Of a stretch of 64,000 nt of DNA, positions 50,035 to 59,953 are shown piece after piece (the first letter of the stretch is position 1; every line of letters begins with the position of its first letter). The stretch lies in contig NZ_JAFBDS010000006.1 of NCBI RefSeq assembly GCF_016908375.1, positions 1 through 64,000 of the forward strand, written 5' to 3'. The notes beneath the pieces are model-generated. The model saw nothing but the letters and a program-made list of their open reading frames with translations. It ran no database searches and was not told the DNA's origin. The position numbers were made by a program, and so were the translations under genes. Origin of the DNA: Amphibacillus cookii. Its GTDB lineage: Bacteria > Bacillota > Bacilli > Bacillales > Amphibacillaceae.

Positions 50035-50682
50035 ATGGCGAAAGTTAGACAAGATGCGTGGTCACATGAAGACGATCTACTCTTGGCAGAAACTGTCTTG
50101 CGACATATTCGTGAAGGTAGTACACAATTAAATGCTTTTGAAGAAGTTGGCGATCAACTAAATCGCACCTCAGCCGCTTGCGGATTTAGATGGAATGCTG
50201 AAGTTCGACAAAACTATGACCAAGCTGTTGCCATTGCCAAGCGTCAAAGAAAGCAAAATAAACGCGAGCAATTACGTCAACATAAAACCAATCAAACGAC
50301 CACCTCCCTCTTTAAAGAGGAAAACAATGAGCAATTAGAAAAGCAACTCTACAATCATTCTAAACAAGAGACTTTAGATTTAAATGCGGTTATTCATTAT
50401 TTAGTTGGCTTAAAAAAACAAACAGAGCAATCCAACAAACAAGTCATCGCATATAGTGACCTTGAACAAAAACACCAGGCATTGCTTACTGAAAATAAAC
50501 AATTAAAGCAAGAGGTTGCATCATTGCAGAAACAGTTAGAAACGGTTCAAGAAGATTATCAAACTTTCTTAAAGATTATGGATCGTGCGAGAAAAATGGT
50601 TGTATTCAGTGACGAAGATGAGAAGAAACTACCAACTTTTATAATGGACAAAAACGGTAATCTAGAGCAAGTAGCAAGATAA
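50035..50682 (+). CDS. RsfA-family regulator (Myb-like domain)
   Basis: The 215-residue product begins [19 protein letters not shown], a Myb/SANT-like DNA-binding domain (about 5-60) with the family segment [16 protein letters not shown] Gln/Lys-rich stretch and a coiled coil (about 120-190) follow. RsfA is a prespore-specific regulator in B. subtilis, which has several paralogues, so the exact orthologue is uncertain. The ATG at 50035 follows AAGGAG. Confidence 0.88.
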   Translation: MAKVRQDAWSHEDDLLLAETVLRHIREGSTQLNAFEEVGDQLNRTSAACGFRWNAEVRQNYDQAVAIAKRQRKQNKREQLRQHKTNQTTTSLFKEENNEQLEKQLYNHSKQETLDLNAVIHYLVGLKKQTEQSNKQVIAYSDLEQKHQALLTENKQLKQEVASLQKQLETVQEDYQTFLKIMDRARKMVVFSDEDEKKLPTFIMDKNGNLEQVAR

Positions 50683-50812
50683 ATAAGGTCTTTTTATCTA
50701 GTCAGTCTTTACGTTTTACGAAGCATCCATGCGTTCATCAACATTGGTTTGTACGTCATTTATCGTAAAAAAGACTACGTTATGAATAGAGAGATTTGTT
50801 GCGCTCTGCTAA

Positions 50813-50850
50813 AAGAGATGGTGTGAATAAAATCACACCATCTCTTTTTT
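50813..50850. terminator. Intrinsic terminator after the rsfA-like gene
   Basis: AAGAGATGGTGTGA at 50813-50826 pairs perfectly with 50833-50846, followed by TTTTTT. It is 130 bases past the gene; the stretch between holds nothing else. It also works on the minus strand. Confidence 0.88.
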
Positions 50851-50995
50851 GTAGAAGTGTCTTTAAGTAGAGAAAGGAAATGTTAAGATCCTCACTTGCT
50901 TTCCACGGAGGAACGGCCGATCCTCATCTAAAAACCGTTTAAACCTTGATACAGTCGTGATCACCATCACATATAGAGCCAAGCATGTAGAAAGA

Positions 50996-51371
50996 GGTTC
51001 TTTGTCAAATGACGTTGGTGACAATTTTTTCCGGCAATTTTATAGATGAATTTCACAAATATTCAAGTCGGATTATGCTGCTTGAATGTTTGTTTGGTTA
51101 GGTGCATTTTGGACTGATTTCGATTCAATAGATCTTAACTTAATTTGAATGTCTATCTACACGTAAATTCATACGGGTTCGGTCAGGAAGTGATGAGACT
51201 CCGGCAGGAATAGCACGAGCTGAAGCCGTGCCTGCGGAAAGCGAATCACTGGATGACTGAACCCATTTCTATTTTTAGAGAAATAGAAATGACGTTAACG
51301 AAAGTCTACCCTCATTTCACAAACGCATGAAATAGAGAATTTCCTTCACCAACGTCAAATAGGATACAACC
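50996..51371 (+). mobile_element. ISL3-like MITE, copy 2 (complete, 376 bases)
   Basis: The left end GGTTCTTTGTCAAATGACG and the right end share a 26-base imperfect inverted repeat: outer GGTT and inner TGACGTTGGTGA are identical. An 8-base duplication TAGAAAGA flanks it (50988-50995 and 51372-51379). Terminal sequence and 8-base duplication fit ISL3 family transposition. No transposase is encoded. Inside are a GC-rich hairpin (about 51200-51240) and a perfect 11-bp hairpin (51264-51291). It sits in the T-tract of the 6S RNA terminator. Confidence 0.88.
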
Positions 51372-51376
51372 TAGAA

Positions 51377-51406
51377 AGAGCACATTTCACTAGTGAAATG
51401 TGCTCT
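51377..51406. terminator. Terminator of 6S RNA, T-tract split by the MITE
   Basis: AGAGCACATTTCAC at 51377-51390 pairs perfectly with 51393-51406. Read on the minus strand the hairpin is followed by TTTCTA, then the MITE right end GGTTG, so the MITE target duplication lies in the T-tract. Confidence 0.85.
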
Positions 51407-51420
51407 CATTATTTGGTCGA

Positions 51421-51608
51421 TGAATCAATCCCGATCGTGCCGTCTAAATAAAAAGTTTTGAACCCGCTCTTGGCAGGTGGGTGCTTTGTCCCTTGCTTTT
51501 TACTTCCTCAACACAACAAGGCATGTAATCCACAAGGAAACGTCAAGCTCCCGACTTTATAATGTTCGGTCAAAACATTAATAATTTCAACGCACACATC
51601 AGGATTTA
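51421..51608 (-). ncRNA. bsrA: 6S RNA (6S-1/BsrA type)
   Basis: Lies just downstream of aspS, the position of 6S-1 RNA in B. subtilis. On the minus strand the 5' end AATCCTGAT (51598-51606) can pair with ATCGGGATT (51427-51435), closing a long rod of about 180 bases with a large central bulge, the 6S architecture. The segment GGGACAAAGCACCCACCTGC is in the 3' half. It would sequester sigma-A RNA polymerase in stationary phase. Identified by synteny and shape, not by a covariance model. Confidence 0.78.
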
Positions 51609-51638
51609 TTAACCGATTCATTATTGACTTATGCTCAT

Positions 51639-51667
51639 ATATTAGCATATAAAAATAAAATAATCAA
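51639..51667 (-). promoter_or_regulatory. Candidate 6S RNA promoter
   Basis: On the minus strand: TTGATT (51662-51667), 17-base spacer, TAATAT (51639-51644). Predicted start is about 25 bases before the closing stem, implying a 5' extension that would be trimmed. Confidence 0.55.
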
Positions 51668-51693
51668 GTCGTTATGAAAGGGATTTCAACACC

Positions 51694-53475
51694 CTATTCT
51701 TCTTTGTTTTCCGTGTTTAATCGTTGTAAATGAAGTTCATCTAACTGCTTTGAACTTACTTGTCCGGGTGCATTTGTCAATGGATCTGAAGCTGATGCCG
51801 TTTTAGGAAATAGTATTGTGTCCCTTAGATTTGTTTTACCTGCTAACAGCATAACTAAACGGTCAAAACCTAAAGCAATACCACCGTGCGGAGGAGCACC
51901 ATACTCAAGAGCTTGTAAAAGGAAGTCAAACTGCTCAGTAGCTTCTTCTTTTGAAAAACCAAGCACTTTAAACATCTGTTCCTGTAGTTCCTTTTTATGA
52001 ATGCGAAGTGAACCGCCTCCTAGTTCAAACCCATTTAGAACTAAATCATAGGCCTCTGCTTTAACAGAACCAGGATCTGTTTCAAGTTTATCCAAATCAG
52101 ATGCGATCGGTGATGTAAATGGATGATGTGCTGCAAAATAGCGGCCAGCATCTTCATCATACTCTAATAATGGCCAATCAGTCACCCATAAGAAGTTGAA
52201 TTGATCGGTATTAATTAAACCTAATTCTTTTGCTAATTTTTGTCTTAGCGCACCTAAACTGTCATTTACAACTTGCGTTTGGTCAGCAACAAATAAAAGT
52301 AAGTCCCCATTTTTTGCAGATAAATGTGTGACTAATTCTGTTTGAGCAGCCTGATCAAAAAACTTAGCGATCGGTCCCTTCAACTCGCCTTCTGCCACTT
52401 TTAACCATGCCAAACCTTTAGCGCCATATATCTTAACAAAGTCTGTTAATTTATCAATATCTTTTCTTGAAAATTTCTCAGCTTGGCCTTCAACATTAAT
52501 GGCACTTACTTTTCCACCAGATGAAACCGCACTTGAAAACACTTGAAAATCTGAATTGATAACCAATTTAGATACATCAATAAGTTCTAGTCCGAAGCGC
52601 GTGTCTGGTTTATCAGAACCATAACGTGACATAGCCTCATCGTAGGTCATTCTTGGTAATGGTAATGAAATATCTATTCCCTTTACATCTTTGATAATGC
52701 GCTTCATCATTTGCTCTGTCATATCAATAATTTCGTCACTTGTCATAAAAGATGTCTCAATATCAATTTGCGTGAACTCTGGTTGACGATCTGCTCGCAA
52801 ATCTTCATCACGGAAACAACGCGCAAATTGAAAGTAACGTTCAAAGCCAGCCATCATAATTAATTGTTTAAACAGTTGTGGCGATTGTGGCAAAGCGTAA
52901 AAATGCCCCTGATGAACACGACTTGGAACAAGATAGTCCCTTGCACCTTCTGGTGTACTTTTGGTCAGCATTGGCGTCTCCATCTCTAAATAACCTTGTT
53001 CATTGAGGTATTGTCGAATAACTTGTGAAACATGATGTCGTAATTTAAATGTGTATTGCATGGATTCTCTGCGCAAATCGATATAACGATATTTCAAACG
53101 AACATCTTCAGAAATATCATCACCTTCCAAAACAGTAAATGGCGGATTTTTAGCTTCATTTAATATCTTGACGTGACTTACCGATACTTCAATTTCCCCA
53201 GTCTTCAATTTAGTGTTAACCGTTTCAGCATCACGTTTAACAACTTCACCTTCTAGCTCTATGACGTACTCACTTCTCACTGTTTCAGCTATCAAAAGCG
53301 CCTTTTCAGAGATCGCCGGATTAAAAACAGCTTGTACAACACCAGAACGGTCACGCAAATCAATAAATATCAAGCCACCTAGATCACGTCGTTTCTGAAC
53401 CCATCCTTTAAGTAATACCTTTGTTCCTATATTTTCTTTTGTTAGTTCACCAGCAAGCTGACGTTGTTCTGTCAT
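51694..53475 (-). CDS. aspS: Aspartyl-tRNA synthetase
   Basis: The 593-residue class IIb synthetase has an N-terminal OB anticodon domain ([20 protein letters not shown]), the catalytic core with [19 protein letters not shown] (motif 2 region), the GAD insertion and motif 3 [13 protein letters not shown]. It follows hisS by 14 bases and shares its T-box leader. Confidence 0.98.
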   Translation of the reverse strand: MTEQRQLAGELTKENIGTKVLLKGWVQKRRDLGGLIFIDLRDRSGVVQAVFNPAISEKALLIAETVRSEYVIELEGEVVKRDAETVNTKLKTGEIEVSVSHVKILNEAKNPPFTVLEGDDISEDVRLKYRYIDLRRESMQYTFKLRHHVSQVIRQYLNEQGYLEMETPMLTKSTPEGARDYLVPSRVHQGHFYALPQSPQLFKQLIMMAGFERYFQFARCFRDEDLRADRQPEFTQIDIETSFMTSDEIIDMTEQMMKRIIKDVKGIDISLPLPRMTYDEAMSRYGSDKPDTRFGLELIDVSKLVINSDFQVFSSAVSSGGKVSAINVEGQAEKFSRKDIDKLTDFVKIYGAKGLAWLKVAEGELKGPIAKFFDQAAQTELVTHLSAKNGDLLLFVADQTQVVNDSLGALRQKLAKELGLINTDQFNFLWVTDWPLLEYDEDAGRYFAAHHPFTSPIASDLDKLETDPGSVKAEAYDLVLNGFELGGGSLRIHKKELQEQMFKVLGFSKEEATEQFDFLLQALEYGAPPHGGIALGFDRLVMLLAGKTNLRDTILFPKTASASDPLTNAPGQVSSKQLDELHLQRLNTENKEE

Positions 53476-53489
53476 TAATATAAGCCCCC

Positions 53490-54755
53490 TTATAACCGTT
53501 CTTTAATATATGAAATGAGCTGGTCAAGTTTAACAGCTGTTTGTTCACCATTATCCATATTCTTAACCATTGCTTCTTTGTTTAATATTTCTTCATCACC
53601 AAGAATAACAACCCACTTCGCTTGTTGACGATCAGCTGTCTTGAATTGAGCCTTCATTTTCCTGTTTAAGTAATCTTTATCCACTTGAATACCAGCTAGG
53701 CGCATTTGATGAACCAATTCGACTGCTTTCAATTCAGATTTTTCACCGATTGACACGACATAACAATCTAAGCCTTGAGCTACCGGCAAATGTATCCCTT
53801 CTGCGTCTAATGCCATTAACAATCTCTCAACACTTAAAGCAAAGCCAATTCCAGGTGTGCTTGGACCTCCTAAATCTTCAACGAGCCCATTATAACGTCC
53901 ACCACCAGAAAGTGTTGTAATTGACCCAAATCCCTCTGCATCACTCATAATTTCAAATGCTGTATGATTGTAATAATCCAAACCTCGAACAAGGTTAGGA
54001 TCGACCACATAAGGAATGTCCATGGCATCGAGATATGTCTTTAATCGATCGAAATAAAGTTCTGAAGCTTCTGATAAATAATCAAGTATTTTAGGTGCAC
54101 TAGCCATTGCTGGATGATCTTTATCTTTTTTACAATCTAACACCCGTAAAGGATTTTTCTCTAAACGGCTTTGACAATCCGAACATAATTCATCTTTGTG
54201 TGGCATAAAGTGTTTAACTAGTGCTTCACGGTGATGTTCTCTACTCGCTTGGTCACCAAGTGAATTTAAAACGAGGCGTAACGATTTCAGACCAAAGCTT
54301 TGATAAAAAGACATGGCCAAACCAATCACCTCGGCATCAATGGCAGGATCAACACTACCTAATGCTTCAATTCCAAATTGAACAAATTGACGCATGCGCC
54401 CTTGTTGGGGGCGTTCATATCGAAACATAGGACCACTGTAAAATAACTTTTGTGGTTGGTTAGCTGAGCCATGCAATTTATGTTGAACAAAAGCCCGCAC
54501 CACTGAAGCTGTACCTTCTGGCCTCAAGGTTAAGCTTCTATTCCCTCGATCATCAAAAGTATACATTTCTTTTTGGACAATATCAGTAGTATCACCGACT
54601 CCCCTTTGAAATAACTCAGTATGTTCAAATATTGGTGTTCGTATTTCTTGATAATTGAAACGTCGGCACCACTCATTAAATTTGCTTTCAACATACTGCC
54701 ATTTTTCACTTTCTCCTGGAAGAATATCCTGAGTCCCTCTTGGTAAATTAATCAT
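53490..54755 (-). CDS. hisS: Histidyl-tRNA synthetase
   Basis: The 421-residue class IIa synthetase opens [16 protein letters not shown] and shows [15 protein letters not shown] (motif 2), [13 protein letters not shown] (His A) and [15 protein letters not shown] (motif 3), then the anticodon domain. First gene of hisS-aspS. Confidence 0.98.
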   Translation of the reverse strand: MINLPRGTQDILPGESEKWQYVESKFNEWCRRFNYQEIRTPIFEHTELFQRGVGDTTDIVQKEMYTFDDRGNRSLTLRPEGTASVVRAFVQHKLHGSANQPQKLFYSGPMFRYERPQQGRMRQFVQFGIEALGSVDPAIDAEVIGLAMSFYQSFGLKSLRLVLNSLGDQASREHHREALVKHFMPHKDELCSDCQSRLEKNPLRVLDCKKDKDHPAMASAPKILDYLSEASELYFDRLKTYLDAMDIPYVVDPNLVRGLDYYNHTAFEIMSDAEGFGSITTLSGGGRYNGLVEDLGGPSTPGIGFALSVERLLMALDAEGIHLPVAQGLDCYVVSIGEKSELKAVELVHQMRLAGIQVDKDYLNRKMKAQFKTADRQQAKWVVILGDEEILNKEAMVKNMDNGEQTAVKLDQLISYIKERL

Positions 54756-54845
54756 CTTCTTTCCTCCTATTACTTAGTTAAAATCAAACATCTTCTATGT
54801 AAATCGTTTAAGAGAGTAGATCATTGTTTTTTTATAGTTTTAAAC

Positions 54846-55080
54846 ACAAAAAAAACGCCTCCCTAAAAATAAGGGACGAGCGAATACCCGTGTTGCCACC
54901 CTAGTTGAATTAATAATAATTAATCCCACTTTAAACAAATAACGCTTGTCCGCGGCTATGCTTACTAAACGTTCAACATAGCACCTAAGGAATGTCTTTC
55001 ATTAAAATGCCGGATAGAGACCCTCTCAGCTAATAGATCTCCTCTCTTTCATCTACATGTTTTAACTACTCTTTCCCTCA
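54846..55080 (-). promoter_or_regulatory. T-box riboswitch of hisS-aspS
   Basis: On the minus strand the T-box core AGGGTGGCAACACGGG is at 54887-54902. It is followed by a terminator stem near 54854-54880 and a run of eight T (54848-54855). Stem I features AAAGAGAGG and GCTGAGAGGG are visible. The candidate specifier loop TGAAAGACATTCC contains GAC (Asp), suggesting tRNA-Asp; the reading is by eye. The rest of the gap to the amidase gene holds promoters only. Confidence 0.9.
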
Positions 55081-55248
55081 TTGGTATTAAATTTATCTAA
55101 ATGATTAGAATTGTTTATAATATTACTGTTTGCGTTGCTTATTGTCAAGCCTGATTTGTTAAATTTCTTTACCAGACTAAAGAATATTTTGACTTTAATG
55201 CTCACTTTTGATTATCATTAAAGGTGAGATCAGTTGGAGGGGTTTTTT

Positions 55249-56328
55249 ATGTTTCCAAAAAAGTACATAATTATTTTTATAACCATTTGTTTGTTATTGA
55301 TTATATTTCCATCACCAATGCTATCTGCACAGTCGGTTAGAATTGATACAAATGACCTTTTGATTCGAAGCGGACCGGGGACGCAGTTTGATCCCTTGGG
55401 TCATGCGAATGATGGAGATACCTTCCCTCTAGAAGAAGAACAAGCGGACTGGTTTGCCATTGAGTACAATGGAGAAGTCGGCTGGGTGAGCCGTCAATAT
55501 GCCTCAATAATTAGCGAAAATACAAACCATCACGACGTGGAAACACAACGCGATGACCATCTTTCCTTTCCGTATGCTTTTAAAATCCCAGTTGAAGTCG
55601 TTAACTTACGAAGTGAACCCACTGCCCATTCGACTAAACTGGATGAAATTCCTTATAATGAAGAAGTAACTGTTCTTGATCATGTAAATGAGGATTGGAT
55701 AGAAGTTGAATGGCAAGAACAACACGGTTACATTCCAGCTATAATGGTGGATGAAATGATTAATAAGCAATCAAGTACTTTAGCTACATTGCAAGGAAAA
55801 ACGATTGTTATCGATCCTGGACATGGTGGACATGACGTTGGAGCGGTTAGCGTTACTGATCGATATGAGAGTGATTATGCCCTATACACATCAAGAATCT
55901 TACAACATCAATTAGAATTGCTAGGTGCTAAGGTGTATATGACCCGCGATGATGATTTCTATTACGCTTTAACACCGCGTTCATCTTTAGCCAATTACGT
56001 ACATGCAGATGTATTTTTAAGTATTCACTATAATAGCGAACCCCAATATCCATCAGCTACTGGTATCAATACATTTTATCGAAATGAAACCGATCAGGGG
56101 TTAGCAACAGCTGTACACAACGCTGTAATTAAAAAAACAGAAGCCAATGATCGCGGTTTTGAATCAGGTGATTATCTTATTCTAAGGGTATCTAAGCGTC
56201 CGAGTTTGTTACTTGAACTTGGTTTTCTATCAAATACCGAAGAAGAGCAAAATATCCAATCGCATACTTATCAACTCAACATTAGTCAAGGGATTATTGA
56301 AGGATTGAAAGCCTATTTTAATGATTAA
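55249..56328 (+). CDS. Secreted N-acetylmuramoyl-L-alanine amidase with SH3 domains (YrvJ-like)
   Basis: The 359-residue protein has a signal peptide (about 1-27), two bacterial SH3 domains (about 30-90 and 110-165; NDLLIRSGPGTQFDPLG and EVVNLRSEPTAHSTKL) and an Amidase_3 domain from about 180. Zinc ligands and catalytic Glu are in VIDPGHGGHDVGAV, FLSIHYNSE and LLLELGFLSN. B. subtilis YrvJ has the same position but more SH3 repeats. ATG at 55249 follows GGAGGGG; an upstream TTG overlaps that site. Confidence 0.93.
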   Translation: MFPKKYIIIFITICLLLIIFPSPMLSAQSVRIDTNDLLIRSGPGTQFDPLGHANDGDTFPLEEEQADWFAIEYNGEVGWVSRQYASIISENTNHHDVETQRDDHLSFPYAFKIPVEVVNLRSEPTAHSTKLDEIPYNEEVTVLDHVNEDWIEVEWQEQHGYIPAIMVDEMINKQSSTLATLQGKTIVIDPGHGGHDVGAVSVTDRYESDYALYTSRILQHQLELLGAKVYMTRDDDFYYALTPRSSLANYVHADVFLSIHYNSEPQYPSATGINTFYRNETDQGLATAVHNAVIKKTEANDRGFESGDYLILRVSKRPSLLLELGFLSNTEEEQNIQSHTYQLNISQGIIEGLKAYFND

Positions 56329-56496
56329 TCCTTTAAAATAGCAAGCAGTTAGCGTGAATATGTTTATTAATTTAACACTTATTTCATACAGAAAAATGCA
56401 GATTCGATCATCTTTAGCAAATGTTGACTTTCTTATGCTGCTCTTTAGAAAGTCATCTCCATGCTTTGTTAATCTTTTCTGCTTCTCTAACATAGA

Positions 56497-56531
56497 ACAA
56501 AGGATAAGGGTTTAACCGCCTTATCCTTTGT
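56497..56531. terminator. Bidirectional terminator between the amidase gene and phoU
   Basis: ACAAAGGATAAG at 56497-56508 pairs perfectly with 56520-56531. A T-rich tract follows on the plus strand. It serves the pst-phoU operon and possibly the amidase gene. Confidence 0.85.
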
Positions 56532-56537
56532 TTTTGT

Positions 56538-57197
56538 TTATTCATTCAAATCAAATGTTTCGCCTTTAACTAAATACATCACATTTTCAGCTATATTCGT
56601 TAAATGATCACCAAAACGTTCAATATATCGAGCACTAAAGGCCATCTGCATAATTAATTGAATCTTTTGCGGATTACTTGCTGACATATGCAACAGTTCC
56701 TCAAGCACGTGACTAAACATATTATCGATTAAATCATCTAATTCAGATAATTGCTTTGCTAATTTTACATCTTCTTTATAATAAGCATCTATTGCAAGAT
56801 CAATCATTCTAAACGCAATATCTCGCATATCCGCTAATGATGAATGAATGGTTAACTGATGATCCTCTCCTAGCCGAATGGCTGACCTGGCAATGTTTTT
56901 AGCGTTATCAGCCATGCGTTCTAGATCTGTCGATATTCGAATCGCAACAATTAGCTTCCTTAAATCTGTCGCAACCGGTTGTTGACGGGCAATTAATAGA
57001 ATTGCCGCTTCATTTATTGAAAGATCCATTTCATCTAATTGTTCATCAGCTTTAATCACCCGTTCAGCTAAGTTAACATCAGCTTGATAGAGTGCTTCAA
57101 CCGATTGTTCTAATTGGCGACGAGAAGATCTTGCCAATTGAATTACTTTATCTTTTACTTCCAAAAGCTCTTGATCAAATTGCTCACGTCCAACCAT
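56538..57197 (-). CDS. phoU: Phosphate signalling protein PhoU
   Basis: The 219-residue protein has two three-helix PhoU repeats with the metal-binding D/E-rich helices (NLAERVIKADEQLDEMD; ISTDLERMADNAKNIARSA; SARYIERFGDHLTNIAENV). It couples the Pst transporter to phosphate signalling. Last gene of pstS-pstC-pstA-pstB-phoU, 19 bases from pstB. Confidence 0.96.
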   Translation of the reverse strand: MVGREQFDQELLEVKDKVIQLARSSRRQLEQSVEALYQADVNLAERVIKADEQLDEMDLSINEAAILLIARQQPVATDLRKLIVAIRISTDLERMADNAKNIARSAIRLGEDHQLTIHSSLADMRDIAFRMIDLAIDAYYKEDVKLAKQLSELDDLIDNMFSHVLEELLHMSASNPQKIQLIMQMAFSARYIERFGDHLTNIAENVMYLVKGETFDLNE

Positions 57198-57216
57198 TAA
57201 AATACCTCCTTAATGT

Positions 57217-58023
57217 TTAACCAAAACGACCCGTTATATAATCTTCTGTTCTTTTATCTTCTGGTGTTGAAAAAATGGTATCTGTATCTTTAAATTCAAT
57301 TAATTCACCATTTAACATAAATGCTGTCCGATCAGAAATGCGTGCAGCTTGTTGCATGTTATGCGTGACAATGACGATTGAGTAATCCTTTTTCAATTCT
57401 TGTATGAGTTCTTCTACTTTTAATGTTGATTTAGGATCTAATGCTGACGTAGGCTCATCCATTAAAATAACATCGGGTTCAATGGCTAATGCTCGAGCAA
57501 TACACAATCTTTGTTGCTGACCACCAGATAGGCTATAAGCATTTTCTTTTAAACGGTCTTTTACTTCATCCCATATCGCTGCACCTTTTAAACTTTTCTC
57601 AACAATTTGATCGAGTATCTTTTTACTCTTAATTCCGTGTATTTTAGGACCGTAAGCTACATTATCATATATCGACTTAGGAAATGGATTAGGTTTTTGA
57701 AAAACCATGCCAACTTTTGTTCTTAATTCTTCAACTTGAAACGTTTTATCTAAAATATTCCGTTCACGATAGTGAATAACACCTGAGGTCTGTACACCTT
57801 GAACGAGTTCGACCATCCGATTTAATGTTTTTAAAAATGTTGACTTCCCACATCCGGAAGGACCTATTATTGCGGTCACTTCTTTTTCATAGATCGGTAG
57901 ATTTATATTTTTTAAAGCATGGGTTTGCCCATACCATAAGTTTAAATCTTCTGTGTAATAAACAATATTTTCATTTGACGCTTCAACCGTTTGATTAAGG
58001 GCTACCCCTGTAACAAAATCCAT
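57217..58023 (-). CDS. pstB: Phosphate ABC transporter ATP-binding protein PstB
   Basis: The 268-residue ATPase shows [19 protein letters not shown] (Walker A), [16 protein letters not shown] (signature), [13 protein letters not shown] (Walker B) and the H-loop IVTHNMQQ. A single pstB is present, in contrast to the two of B. subtilis. Membrane-associated. Confidence 0.97.
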   Translation of the reverse strand: MDFVTGVALNQTVEASNENIVYYTEDLNLWYGQTHALKNINLPIYEKEVTAIIGPSGCGKSTFLKTLNRMVELVQGVQTSGVIHYRERNILDKTFQVEELRTKVGMVFQKPNPFPKSIYDNVAYGPKIHGIKSKKILDQIVEKSLKGAAIWDEVKDRLKENAYSLSGGQQQRLCIARALAIEPDVILMDEPTSALDPKSTLKVEELIQELKKDYSIVIVTHNMQQAARISDRTAFMLNGELIEFKDTDTIFSTPEDKRTEDYITGRFG

Positions 58024-58040
58024 TTGTTTCCCTCCTATAG

Positions 58041-58925
58041 TTAATATCTTTTTTGAAATTTATTTCGTATGATTATTGCAGTTGAATTTAACAGGAATAA
58101 CATGAATAATAATACAATGATAGTCGCTGAAGCTAAGTTTGCGTATTCATCAACTAATGAGGCATCTAATGTCCAATAATAAATTTGCATAGGGAGCACT
58201 GTAAAACGATCAAATAACCCACCGGGAAAAGGAATCAGTAGTGCGGGGATACCTAACACAACAAGTGGAGCCGTTTCACCAATCGCTCGAGATAACGCAA
58301 GAATTGTTCCGGTTAAAATACCCGGTAAAGCAGCTGGTAAAATTATGTTTTTTACTGTTTGCCATTTTGTCGCCCCTAAGCCAAAAGAAGCCTCACTTAG
58401 GTGTTGTGGCACTGCACGAATGGCTTCTTGACTGGAAACAATAACGATCGGTAAAACGAGTAAAGACATGGTTAATCCACCAGCTAACACCACACTTCCT
58501 AAACCAAGTGTACGGACAAAAATAGTCATCCCTAAAATTCCATAAACGATTGAAGGTACGCCTGCCAAATTAGCGATGTTTGTCTGGATAACTGATTGGG
58601 CTTTTCCTTGCTTCGCATAAAGTTCATTATAAATAGCCGTACAAACGCCTAATAACATCGTAATCGGTATAACAACAGCCATTAGCCAAAGTGTACCTAA
58701 AATGGCCCCCATTATCCCTGCATGATCAGGATCAGTTGACAACCGTCCACTTAAAAAATTCACATTAATGTAGCCTATACCTTCTGTAAACACTTGAATC
58801 AGTAATATCGCTAGCACAATAATCCCTACTGTCGTTGCTAAAAAGAATACACCTTTAAATAGGTTGTTATATAAAATACGGCGATTCATTTTTTTTAAGA
58901 CTTGGTCAGATTCCATATATTTCAT
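58041..58925 (-). CDS. pstA: Phosphate ABC transporter permease PstA
   Basis: The 294-residue permease has six membrane segments and the EAA loop [21 protein letters not shown]. It pairs with PstC to form the channel. It ends 18 bases before pstB and begins next to the pstC stop codon. Confidence 0.96.
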   Translation of the reverse strand: MKYMESDQVLKKMNRRILYNNLFKGVFFLATTVGIIVLAILLIQVFTEGIGYINVNFLSGRLSTDPDHAGIMGAILGTLWLMAVVIPITMLLGVCTAIYNELYAKQGKAQSVIQTNIANLAGVPSIVYGILGMTIFVRTLGLGSVVLAGGLTMSLLVLPIVIVSSQEAIRAVPQHLSEASFGLGATKWQTVKNIILPAALPGILTGTILALSRAIGETAPLVVLGIPALLIPFPGGLFDRFTVLPMQIYYWTLDASLVDEYANLASATIIVLLFMLFLLNSTAIIIRNKFQKRY

Positions 58926-59882
58926 TTAATATTCCTCCCTAAAGCGACGAGAAACATAGCGTGCTAAAATGTTCATCACTAAAGTAAATAAAAAGAGTGT
59001 CATCGCAACGGCGTATAAACTATAATAAATCGTTGAACCAGCAGGTGCATCTCCAGCTGCAACCTCCACCACATATGCTGTCATCGTTTGCATCGATTCT
59101 GTAACATCTAAAGTGAAGTTCTTTGAGCTACCGCTGGCAATGGTGACAATCATCGTCTCCCCTATCGCTCTGGATATCCCCAGTACAAAAGAAGCAATAA
59201 TGCCAGAAAGCGCAGCTGGTATAATGACTTTAAAGGTTACCTCAAGCTTTGTCGCACCTAAGGCGAGTGCACCTTCACGCATGGCGTTAGGAACAGCACT
59301 CATCGCATCTTCAGATAGTGAAGCAATCATTGGGATAATCATGATTCCCATCACAAGCCCCGGACTTAGAATATTCGTTGCCCCTAATTCAGGAATAAAC
59401 TGACGCAAAAGTGGTGTAACAAAAGTAAAAGCAAAGAACCCATAGACAATCGTCGGAATACCAGCTAATAACTCTAGCATCGGTTTCAGCACACGACGGG
59501 TACGATCTGATGCGTATTCACTTAAAAAAACAGCCGTCATTATTCCAATCGGTCCTGCAACAAGCATGGCGATGAGCGATGAAATGATCGTTCCATTAAT
59601 CAACGGCAATACACCAAACTCAGGATTTTGACTTAACGGCCTCAATACTGTACCTGTAAAAAATTCAATGACAGAGACACGTTCAAAAAATTCAATGGTT
59701 TCAGTAACAAGGACAAGCACAATACCTACCGTCGTTAACAAGGATAAGAATGCTACAACAAATAAAACCTTGGGTATTGTTTTTTCACCAAGCATGAGTA
59801 ACTTTCTTGAATCTTTACTCTCTTCAATTAATGTTTTTACACGCACAGTATCTTGTGTATTTGTATGACTATTTATTGACAC
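58926..59882 (-). CDS. pstC: Phosphate ABC transporter permease PstC
   Basis: The 318-residue permease has six membrane segments and the EAA loop EDAMSAVPNAMREGALALGA. A charged N-terminal extension of about 35 residues is typical. It abuts pstA directly. Confidence 0.96.
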   Translation of the reverse strand: MSINSHTNTQDTVRVKTLIEESKDSRKLLMLGEKTIPKVLFVVAFLSLLTTVGIVLVLVTETIEFFERVSVIEFFTGTVLRPLSQNPEFGVLPLINGTIISSLIAMLVAGPIGIMTAVFLSEYASDRTRRVLKPMLELLAGIPTIVYGFFAFTFVTPLLRQFIPELGATNILSPGLVMGIMIIPMIASLSEDAMSAVPNAMREGALALGATKLEVTFKVIIPAALSGIIASFVLGISRAIGETMIVTIASGSSKNFTLDVTESMQTMTAYVVEVAAGDAPAGSTIYYSLYAVAMTLFLFTLVMNILARYVSRRFREEY

Positions 59883-59910
59883 AATTAACCCACCTTTAAG
59901 CTGACGGTAA

Positions 59911-59936
59911 AGAAGAGAGCTTCATTGCCCTCTTCT
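59911..59936 (-). terminator. Hairpin between pstS and pstC (attenuator)
   Basis: AGAAGAG at 59911-59917 pairs with CTCTTCT at 59930-59936. The minus-strand T-tract is weak (TTTACC). Such hairpins raise pstS levels over the downstream genes. Confidence 0.5.
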
Positions 59937-59953
59937 CACCCTCATCAATCTAT

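Noticed and set aside
56230-56493. Minus-strand open frame overlapping the end of the amidase gene.
   Set aside because: It lies mostly antisense to a confident gene, has no ribosome site and no recognisable composition.
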